NCBI GenBank assembly: GCA_028696635.1 | Contig: JAQVGR010000115.1 | Span: 1-6,178, forward strand | Source: Candidatus Krumholzibacteriia bacterium | Lineage (GTDB): Bacteria > Krumholzibacteriota > Krumholzibacteriia > Krumholzibacteriales > Krumholzibacteriaceae | Direction of reading: 5' to 3' | Length of the DNA: 6,178 nt | Shown here: piece after piece, positions 1-5,350 of the stretch | How positions within the stretch are numbered: position 1 is the stretch's first letter | Layout of the letters: every line of letters starts with the position of its first letter | Notes under the pieces: model-generated | Seen by the model: the letters and a program-made list of their open reading frames with translations, nothing else | Told to the model about the DNA's origin: nothing | The model's database searches: none | Program-made: the position numbers and the translations under genes

Positions 1-1
1 C

Positions 2-238
2 CCCTCGACGACGATCGCGTTCTACCTGCCGCAGCGCTCGCACGTGCGCCTCGACGTCTACGACGTCGCCGGGCGTCTCATTGCGACGCTACTCGACGAG
101 GCGATGTCCGCAGGGCGGCACGCGGTGGCCTGGAACGGGCAGGACGGCGCGGGGCGGACCGCGGCGAGCGGCGTTTACTTCTATCGCCTCAGGGCGGAGA
201 AGTTCGAGCAGACGCGTAAGATGATACTTTTGCGTTAG
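2..238 (+). CDS. C-terminal fragment of a secreted protein with a FlgD-like Ig / T9SS type A-like sorting tail (5' end outside window)
   Basis: The frame is open from the first base and ends at TAG 236-238, giving 78 visible residues. It begins PSTTIAFYLP, the end of the usual NPFNPSTTI.F motif, so the true start lies upstream and the GTG at 44 is an internal codon. Then follow VRLDVYDVAGRLI, a W-N-G turn, ASGVYFYRL and the terminal QTRKMILLR. This order matches the FlgD-like Ig domain / T9SS type A-like C-terminal tail of large secreted proteins in FCB-related bacteria. In Bacteroidota such tails direct export by the type IX system; whether they do so in this lineage is not shown here. The function of the missing N-terminal part cannot be known. 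A strong terminator follows 24 nt after the stop, so this gene ends its transcription unit. The tail identity is firm; the protein's role is unknown. Confidence 0.9.
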   Translation, partial: PSTTIAFYLPQRSHVRLDVYDVAGRLIATLLDEAMSAGRHAVAWNGQDGAGRTAASGVYFYRLRAEKFEQTRKMILLR

Positions 239-262
239 CGGCACCGCTGACCGGACCCGCGA

Positions 263-299
263 GGGGGGCGCGCCGGAACGGTGTGCCCCCCTTTCTTTT
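263..299 (+). terminator. Rho-independent terminator after the first gene
   Basis: Bases 263-274 (six Gs, then CGCGCC) pair with 280-291 (GGTGTG, then five Cs and C291). This gives a 12-bp stem with two G-U wobbles and a 5-nt loop (GGAAC). It is followed directly by TTTCTTTT at 292-299. A GC-rich stem plus a T-tract is the classic intrinsic terminator form. It lies 24 nt past the TAG of the upstream gene and ends just before the candidate promoter of the next gene, which separates the two transcription units. Confidence 0.9.
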
Positions 300-303
300 A
301 CGA

Positions 304-333
304 TTGCGTAGTCGCGGACGTTCATGGTACAAT
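304..333 (+). promoter_or_regulatory. Candidate sigma70-type promoter (extended -10) for the beta-helix gene
   Basis: TTGCGT at 304-309 is a weak -35 (three of six matches to TTGACA). An 18-bp spacer leads to TACAAT at 328-333 (five of six matches to TATAAT). TGG directly before it supplies a TGn extended -10, which can compensate for a weak -35. It lies between a strong terminator and gene 2, where a promoter is expected. TATCAT at 345-350 is a second possible -10 with a poorer upstream box. Start of transcription would be near 340, leaving a leader of about 140 nt. This is a pattern match only. Confidence 0.5.
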
Positions 334-407
334 AGCACGAGTTCTATCATCCAGACGTGCGGTTTTGTCATTCGACAATTGAAGAGTGCCACAGGGCCCC
401 GTGAGAA

Positions 408-460
408 GGCTCGGCTCTCGCTGGCTCCGGCGATTACGGAGCCTTCGGACTCCCGGAGCC
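408..460 (+). promoter_or_regulatory. Leader with mutually exclusive hairpins upstream of the beta-helix gene
   Basis: GGCTCCG at 423-429 pairs perfectly with CGGAGCC at 437-443 (7-nt loop). It can alternatively pair with a second copy of CGGAGCC at 454-460, extended to 8 bp with 430 and 453. A third fold uses GGAG 438-441 with CTCC 450-453, closed by a cUUCGg tetraloop at 443-448 with one C-A mismatch; it excludes the other two. Further GGCTC copies at 408-412 and 413-417 add competing 5' arms. The region ends 10 nt before the Shine-Dalgarno. It matches no riboswitch class I recognise. The pairings are seen; a regulatory role is inference. In the rest of 239-482 I see only the terminator, the promoter and a small 5-bp hairpin at 365-378. 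Confidence 0.35.
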
Positions 461-470
461 CCGGCCGCGC

Positions 471-477
471 AAAGGAG
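471..477 (+). promoter_or_regulatory. Ribosome binding site that fixes the start of the beta-helix gene
   Basis: AAAGGAG ends 5 nt before ATG 483, an ideal distance. The in-frame GTG at 480 would be only 2 nt away, and the ATG at 492 would be 14 nt away. ATG 483 is therefore the preferred start. Confidence 0.8.
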
Positions 478-482
478 CGGTG

Positions 483-2966
483 ATGCGACCCATGTTCAGA
501 TTCCATGTCATTTCGACGTCCGGTTGCCGTACGTGCAGCAGCCTCATCGCGATCCTCGCGATCATCGCGTTTTCAAGCGCAGTCTGCCTCAAGGCGGAGG
601 TCTACTACGTCGATGCCGGGCGGCCCGACGATGCGGGTGACGGCCTCTCGTGGCCGACCGCCATGCAGTCGATACAGACGGCGATCGACTCCTCGGCGGC
701 GGGAGATACGATCCTCGTGAAGTACGGGGTGTACGACCTCGCCAACGACATCGTCATCGGTTCGACCAGGCTGCTGACATCCGACGACGGCACGCACGAC
801 TCGTGGGACTCGGCGGCGCACGATTCGAGCCTGTGCGTCGTCGCGTCCGGAGTCGTCGGCCGCGTCTTCACGATCGACGGCGCAGCCGTGACCGCGGACA
901 CGCGCCTTCGCGGCTTCAAGATAACGGGAGGCCGCGCGACGAGCGAGTCTCCCGGCGCTCTCTACGGCGGCGGCGTCTATATCACGAACGGCGCCGATCC
1001 GGTTATCGAGCACTGCTGGCTTACGGGCAACATCGCGTCCACGAGCAACAACGGCTACGGCGGCGGTATCGCCTGCCGGGGCGCCGGGACAAGCGCGGTG
1101 ATACGGCACTGCACGATAGAAAACAATATCGGATCGTCGAGCTGGGTCGCCTGCGGCGGCGGGCTGTACTTCGAGGATGCCGCTCTGAGCCAGGTATACG
1201 GGAACACGATCGTGTACAACACCGCCTCGACCGCGCGAATCGGTTACGGCGGGGGTGTCTACACCGACAACAGCGACGTGCTGATCCGTTCGAACACGAT
1301 CTCGTATAACGTCGGAGCAAGCCCCACGGCAAGCGCGGGAGGAAGAGGCGGCGGCCTCAACATCTACGGCGGAACCGTCAAGATCCATGACAACGTCATC
1401 ACGCACAATCACGCCGGAGAGCGGAGCGGATATGGCGGAAACGGCGGAGGTATCTACATCGCCGGGGCTGGGTTCGGGGACAGCATCCTGATCTACGACA
1501 ATCCGGCCGTCTCGTTCAACACGGCCGGGACGGCCGGAGCGGGGAACGGCGGCGGCATATGCTGCAACGGTCCCTATACATGGATGTACGGAAACACGAT
1601 CGAGGGTAATGTCGCCTGCTCCTCCACCAACGCGACGGCGGCAAACCGCGTGGGGAATGGAGGCGGGGTCCTGATAAGCGAGTTCAGCGGCATTACGTTG
1701 AGGGACAACGTCGTCATCGACAACACGGCGTCTCTTTACGGGGCCGGCTCCGGCGGCGGCGTGTACGCCAGCACGGCCCAGAACATCACGGGGAATATCA
1801 TCGCCTTCAACGTCGCTTCGGCTTCGGTCGAAGGAGGGTACGGCGGTGGCCTGTGGACCTCGAGCGCGTCGAGCGGGAAGGTCTACAACAACACGCTGTA
1901 CCGCAACGCGAACACGACCAATCCGCTCGGGGCTGGAGCGGGGAGCGGCTGGTACCACAGCGCTGCGGGATTCCCCGCGATACGCAACAACATCTTCGCC
2001 GGGCACGACGTAGCCGGCAGCGACAGCACGGGGGCGTTCTCAGCCGTCGCCGGGACGATCTGGTACAACTGCTTCCATGGCAATCCGGGGGGCGACTACA
2101 ACGTCAACCTCACCTCGAATGAGCATGTCCTCGCCGACCCGCGCCTGACGGACCCGTACAACGGAGACTTCACCCTGATGTACGACTCTCCCTGCATCGA
2201 GGAGGGTGACCCCGCGTTCGCGGTCCCCGAACATGGGGGCTGGGTCATCGACATCGGCGCGCTCGAGTACACCGGCACGAGGCACTGGCGCCCCGTCACC
2301 GGGGCGGGGCTGCTGCTGTTCGGCGGGATGGTCAAGGCGAAGGTCGATGTCACCACGCCCGGAACCCTCTCAGAGATCGACATGGTCGTGCACCCCGGCG
2401 AGCACCTGCCGCTCGCCCCGGTGAGCGTCGAGCGCTGGTACGACATCGACCACGTCGGCGAGGGGATGGAGTTCGACCTGACGCTCTCGTACCTCGAGGA
2501 GGAGGTCGGCGCGAGAGACGAAGCGAGCCTCGTTGTCTGGCGCTGGTCGGGGACCGCGTGGGAGGGGCCGATCGCCACATCGGCTGCGGACATATCCCAG
2601 AACTGGCTGACCGTCTCGGGGCGCACCGGGTTCAGCGACTGGATCATGACCGACGAGTGGGGGCCGACGGGCGACGAGGAGATCCCGCTGCAGACGCGTC
2701 TCTTCGCAAACTGGCCCAACCCGTTCAATCCGTCGACGGCGATCTCGTTCACGCTGAGCGGAGGCGGGGAGCACGAGCTGGCCGTATACGACGTCTCGGG
2801 GCGGCTGGTGAAGGTCCTCTCGAGCGGGAGCCTCCCGGGGGGAGCGTACACGGTCCGCTGGAACGGCACGAACGCCCGCGGCTCGGCCGTCGCCTCGGGG
2901 GTGTACTTCTACCGCCTGATCGCTCCTGAATGCATCGAGACGCGAAAAATGGTGCTGATGAAGTAG
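483..2966 (+). CDS. Secreted right-handed parallel beta-helix repeat protein with FlgD-like C-terminal sorting tail
   Basis: The protein is 827 residues from ATG 483. Residues 1-38 look like a signal peptide: basic start, hydrophobic LIAILAIIAFSSAV, then CLKA before EVYYVDAG. Residues 39-85 carry the usual opening of bacterial beta-helix proteins: YYVDAG, GDGLSWPTAMQSIQTAID, GDTILVKYGVYD. Residues about 130-520 form the helix, with ten GGG-containing units (aromatic, Asn, Ser, Arg or Cys before GGG at 161, 192, 224, 255, 288, 320, 355, 392, 423 and 453) and N-x-I-x-x-N-x-A-S ladders. SPCIEEGDP (569-577) and DIGALEY (590-596) match the closing motif of choice-of-anchor Q / parallel beta-helix proteins. 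Residues about 600-725 are a beta-rich domain ending in FSDW (717-720). Residues about 740-827 are the tail, with NPFNPST (746-752), YDVSGRLV, ASGVYFYRL and TRKMVLMK. It is probably cell-surface or released. Some beta-helix proteins are polysaccharide lyases, but I see no lyase active site, so binding or a structural role is equally possible. Its own promoter appears to lie at 304-333. Confidence 0.9.
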   Translation: MRPMFRFHVISTSGCRTCSSLIAILAIIAFSSAVCLKAEVYYVDAGRPDDAGDGLSWPTAMQSIQTAIDSSAAGDTILVKYGVYDLANDIVIGSTRLLTSDDGTHDSWDSAAHDSSLCVVASGVVGRVFTIDGAAVTADTRLRGFKITGGRATSESPGALYGGGVYITNGADPVIEHCWLTGNIASTSNNGYGGGIACRGAGTSAVIRHCTIENNIGSSSWVACGGGLYFEDAALSQVYGNTIVYNTASTARIGYGGGVYTDNSDVLIRSNTISYNVGASPTASAGGRGGGLNIYGGTVKIHDNVITHNHAGERSGYGGNGGGIYIAGAGFGDSILIYDNPAVSFNTAGTAGAGNGGGICCNGPYTWMYGNTIEGNVACSSTNATAANRVGNGGGVLISEFSGITLRDNVVIDNTASLYGAGSGGGVYASTAQNITGNIIAFNVASASVEGGYGGGLWTSSASSGKVYNNTLYRNANTTNPLGAGAGSGWYHSAAGFPAIRNNIFAGHDVAGSDSTGAFSAVAGTIWYNCFHGNPGGDYNVNLTSNEHVLADPRLTDPYNGDFTLMYDSPCIEEGDPAFAVPEHGGWVIDIGALEYTGTRHWRPVTGAGLLLFGGMVKAKVDVTTPGTLSEIDMVVHPGEHLPLAPVSVERWYDIDHVGEGMEFDLTLSYLEEEVGARDEASLVVWRWSGTAWEGPIATSAADISQNWLTVSGRTGFSDWIMTDEWGPTGDEEIPLQTRLFANWPNPFNPSTAISFTLSGGGEHELAVYDVSGRLVKVLSSGSLPGGAYTVRWNGTNARGSAVASGVYFYRLIAPECIETRKMVLMK
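963..2042 (+). repeat. Tandem GGG beta-helix units in gene 2 (ten clear, one degenerate)
   Basis: This is a protein-level repeat. Each unit starts with (Y/N/C/R/S)GGG followed by a hydrophobic-aromatic strand (VYI, IAC, LYF, VYT, LNI, IYI, ICC, VLI, VYA, LWT). It later has an Asn ladder such as NTIVYN, NTISYN, NVITHN, NTIEGN, NVVIDN, NIIAFN and NTLYRN, often followed by A-S. Spacing between successive GGG motifs is 31, 32, 31, 33, 32, 35, 37, 31 and 30 residues. A weak eleventh unit has GSGWY at residues 487-491. At DNA level the copies differ, so this is an old, diverged duplication and not a recent tandem repeat. Confidence 0.8.
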
Positions 2967-3022
2967 CGCCGATCGCTCGCAGACGGAACGGCAACTAATA
3001 TTCGCACGAGGGGGAACTGATC

Positions 3023-5239
3023 ATGCGCCTTTCGGCAATCGTATTTTCGATCCTGCTCCTCTGCGCACTGTCTGCCCGCGCGCAGGTGGCTTCCACCTTC
3101 GACACCGACCTCGACGGATGGAAGATCAACGGGGACAACACGGCCGTCTGGCAGGCCACCGGTGGAAACCCCGGCGGATGCCTCGACGTCAACGACCAGG
3201 CGACCGGGGGCATGAACTGGGCGATCGCGCCGCGAAAGTTCCTCGGGGACTGGAGCGGATTCGCACTGACCGACTCGATCTGCTTCGACATATACGAGGT
3301 GAACACGAGCGGCGGAGCCTGGGTCGACGTGGAGCACATCTGGATCGAGGGTCCCGGGGGCCGCGCGTGGACTAAAAATTCAGGCCTGGCGATACCGCCG
3401 CCGACCGGCGTCTGGCTCAACGCGAAGATACCGATCGATCCCGCGTACTGGACGGTGACGGAGGGAACCTGGGAGGGGCTTGTCTCGGATGTCACATCGG
3501 TGAGGATCTTCGCCGAGTGGGTGGACGGGGGCGAGACGACCTGGCTCGACAACATCCGTCTGACCGCTACTCCGGTTGAGGTGTTTTCCCCCTGCCTCTC
3601 GAACACGTTCAACGCGTCGGGGATCGGTGACTGGACATTCCGGAACGCGGGCGCCGTTTCGAATCCCGGGAGCGGAGGGAACGGGGGCGGGTACGCCCGC
3701 GTGGGCGACGCAACCGGCAACTCCTATGGAATAGCCCCCCCCGCGTTTCTCGGCGACTGGTCGGCGGTCGACGGAGCGGGTTACATGACCGTCGACATAC
3801 GGATCCTGAGCTCCTCGGGGACGAACCTCGGCTCTCCTGATTTCATCCGGATCTCCGGTCCGGGAGGCGCGGCGCACGTCTCCCTTTCCGCCGACGACCT
3901 CACGATCCCGTCCCGTGTCTGGAAGACCTTCGCGTTCCCGATAGACGAGGCGTCCTGGACGATGGAGTCCGGAACCTGGGCGGCGCTGCTGGCGCAGGTC
4001 GATGAATGCCGCATCGACCTCGAGTACTTCGACGGCAGCGAGACGGTCGGCTTCGACAACTTCGGGCGTCTGATGAACGATTGCCCCGCCATAGACGATC
4101 TGGTGACGGTCCATGACCCGGGAATGGAGCGCTGCGGGATCTCGAGCCTCGTCGGCGTCTCGACGGTTGCGCTCAATCCCATGGACAGCGAGCTGTACGG
4201 GCTCCTGCGCGAGAGCAGCGGCGGCATGTTCATGGTGAACGGGCCCACGGCTGGGGTCATCATCGCGTCGTACAACGATCCCGCGCACCTGATCTTCGCG
4301 CCGGACGGCGACGCGTTCATCTCGGAGGACTACAGCGGGTACATCTACCGCAAGGCATGGGGAGGGGCGTCGAGCCTGTGGGTGTCGGGGTTCCACTCGG
4401 GGGACGATGACCCGTACGGGATGACGATAGCGCCGCCGGGGTTCGACGGCCCGAACGTGAACCCGGGCGACATCCTCGTCTCCGACCGCGGCTACAGCGG
4501 GCCGGACCAGATATGGAGCTTCTCCCCCGATGTCGCCGAAGGGGAGCTCCTCGTGATGGATGACCCCGGCGAGGTCGACTTCTGCGATCTCGCCGCCGGC
4601 GCCTACGACACGGTATACGTCTGCGACCGCCTCGATTCGACGAGGATCTACGTCCTCGTCCCCGACGGGACGCTCACGAGCTTCGCGCTCGATTCGCCTA
4701 TCGACGGGCTCGTCAGCATCGTCTACGACCCGGTCCTCGACGATCTCTACGTGGCGAGCACCACGTCGGAGTCCGTTCACCGGGTGGAGCCCGTGACGGG
4801 GGTCACCACCCTCGTCGCCGACGGCTTCTCGTCCTTCCATTGGTGCTGTCTCGAGTTCGACGCCGAGGGACGGCGTCTGATCGTGGCCGACAACGGATAC
4901 AACCGCGTCTACGAGTTCTGCCTCGAGCCCGTGACCGGGGTCGACGAGGAGATCCCCGCCGTGCCGGGGCTTGATCTGCGCGCATACCCCAACCCGTTCA
5001 ACCCCGCCGTGACGATCTCGTTCTCGCTCGACAGGGCCTCGGACGTTCGTCTTGGGATCTACGACGCGGCGGGACGCCATATCGTCACGCTTCGGGACGG
5101 TACGATGGGGCCCGGCGAGCACCGGATCGCATGGGACGGTTGCGACGGGCGCGGAAACCGGGTCGCCGCCGCGATCTATTTTGCGCGGATCGAGGCGCTC
5201 GGCATAGTGGCGAGTCGGAAGGTAGTCCTGCTGCGCTGA
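3023..5239 (+). CDS. Secreted protein with two laminin-B-like domains, an NHL/SMP-30-like beta-propeller and a FlgD-like tail
   Basis: The protein is 738 residues. ATG 3023 follows GAGGGGG at 3008-3014 and starts a clear signal peptide (RLSAIVFSILLLCALSARA, cut near residue 20 before QVAS). Two similar domains follow, about 23-182 and 193-350. Each has the pattern FD..L.GW, then AP..FLGDWS (FLGDW at 73-77 and 242-246), IEGPGG or ISGPGG, W...IPID.A.WT.E.GTW, and a closing LDN or FDN (175-177, 344-346). This is the style of laminin IV type A (laminin B) domains, probably ligand-binding beta-sandwiches. Residues about 370-635 show propeller-like blades: HLIFAPDGDAFISEDYSGYIYR, DPYGMTIAPPG, DTVYVCDRLDSTRIYVL, IVYDPVLDDLYVAS and RRLIVADNGYNRVYEF, resembling NHL or SMP-30 repeats. 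I cannot name a catalytic residue. The tail runs from NPFNPAVTISF (657 on) to RKVVLLR. It lies 56 nt after gene 2 without a visible terminator or good promoter, so co-transcription is plausible. Domain names are by pattern, without a profile search. Confidence 0.87.
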   Translation: MRLSAIVFSILLLCALSARAQVASTFDTDLDGWKINGDNTAVWQATGGNPGGCLDVNDQATGGMNWAIAPRKFLGDWSGFALTDSICFDIYEVNTSGGAWVDVEHIWIEGPGGRAWTKNSGLAIPPPTGVWLNAKIPIDPAYWTVTEGTWEGLVSDVTSVRIFAEWVDGGETTWLDNIRLTATPVEVFSPCLSNTFNASGIGDWTFRNAGAVSNPGSGGNGGGYARVGDATGNSYGIAPPAFLGDWSAVDGAGYMTVDIRILSSSGTNLGSPDFIRISGPGGAAHVSLSADDLTIPSRVWKTFAFPIDEASWTMESGTWAALLAQVDECRIDLEYFDGSETVGFDNFGRLMNDCPAIDDLVTVHDPGMERCGISSLVGVSTVALNPMDSELYGLLRESSGGMFMVNGPTAGVIIASYNDPAHLIFAPDGDAFISEDYSGYIYRKAWGGASSLWVSGFHSGDDDPYGMTIAPPGFDGPNVNPGDILVSDRGYSGPDQIWSFSPDVAEGELLVMDDPGEVDFCDLAAGAYDTVYVCDRLDSTRIYVLVPDGTLTSFALDSPIDGLVSIVYDPVLDDLYVASTTSESVHRVEPVTGVTTLVADGFSSFHWCCLEFDAEGRRLIVADNGYNRVYEFCLEPVTGVDEEIPAVPGLDLRAYPNPFNPAVTISFSLDRASDVRLGIYDAAGRHIVTLRDGTMGPGEHRIAWDGCDGRGNRVAAAIYFARIEALGIVASRKVVLLR
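3089..4072 (+). repeat. Internal duplication of the laminin-B-like module in gene 3
   Basis: The two domains align at a constant offset of about 169 residues: FLGDW 73/242, IEGPGG/ISGPGG, WLDN 174/FDN 344, and TEGTW/ESGTW. The copies are clearly diverged in residues and codons, so the duplication is old. The start and end given are approximate. Confidence 0.65.
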
Positions 5240-5245
5240 CGAGGA

Positions 5246-5273
5246 AGCGGGACGATATTCCCTTGTCCCCGCT
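5246..5273 (+). terminator. Weak hairpin after gene 3, possible terminator
   Basis: AGCGGGAC at 5246-5253 pairs with GTCCCCGCT at 5265-5273 with one bulged C and an 11-nt loop, 7 nt after the TGA of gene 3. No T-run follows directly, so if it ends transcription it does so poorly or with help. Its 3' arm overlaps the candidate -35 of the next promoter. Confidence 0.3.
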
Positions 5274-5290
5274 CGCCAGGCTGTTATCTT
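5263..5290 (+). promoter_or_regulatory. Candidate sigma70-type promoter for gene 4
   Basis: TTGTCC at 5263-5268 (four of six matches to TTGACA), a 16-bp spacer and TATCTT at 5285-5290 (four of six matches to TATAAT) lie about 60 nt before the start codon of gene 4. It is in a short AT-richer patch of otherwise GC-rich DNA. The 111-nt gap between genes 3 and 4 supports a separate promoter here, but the match is modest. Confidence 0.4.
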
Positions 5291-5336
5291 TAAGTATCCG
5301 CACGCGGGTCATCCTGCCTGTGCCGGGACCTTCATG

Positions 5337-5345
5337 AAAAGGAGG
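5337..5345 (+). promoter_or_regulatory. Strong ribosome binding site fixing the start of gene 4
   Basis: AAAAGGAGG ends 5 nt before ATG 5351 and is a near-complete complement of the 16S 3' end. The ATG at 5334 lies in another frame and meets a stop (TGA) after six codons, so it is not the start. Confidence 0.85.
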
Positions 5346-5350
5346 GTGTC

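Noticed and set aside
365..378. TTGTCA as a -35 box, or TTGTC-ATTC-GACAA as an operator
   Set aside because: No -10-like hexamer lies 16-18 bp downstream. A 5-bp inverted repeat alone is too short to call an operator.
385..482. c-di-GMP (GEMM) or other known riboswitch in the gene 2 leader
   Set aside because: The conserved GCAAA-type core elements of GEMM are absent, and no other known aptamer consensus could be matched by eye.
966..1850. Recurring ggcggcgg strings suggestive of a DNA repeat or CRISPR-like array
   Set aside because: They are Gly-Gly-Gly codons of the beta-helix units. The flanking DNA differs between copies and there are no conserved repeats of CRISPR length.
573..2006. 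477-residue open frame on the minus strand opposite the beta-helix gene
   Set aside because: It mirrors a GC-rich gene with strong third-position bias. The product is Arg/Val/Asp-rich with no domain or signal peptide, while the + strand frame has clear motifs throughout.
2096..2869. 257-residue minus-strand frame over the end of gene 2
   Set aside because: Its Ser/Pro/Thr-rich composition is the reverse of the real coding sequence and it has no supporting motif.
483..2966. Pectate or other polysaccharide lyase function for the beta-helix protein
   Set aside because: The fold is shared by lyases and many non-enzymes. I could not identify a catalytic or calcium-binding cluster, so no enzyme name is given.
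2967..3022. Promoter between genes 2 and 3 (TAATAT at 2996-3001)
   Set aside because: Only a partial -10 match and no -35-like box at the right distance. Read-through from gene 2 is simpler.
3380..5122. 580-residue open frame on the minus strand opposite gene 3
   Set aside because: Same shadow effect: low-complexity Arg/Val/Asp/Glu composition and no recognisable motif. The + strand frame holds a signal peptide, repeated domains and the tail.
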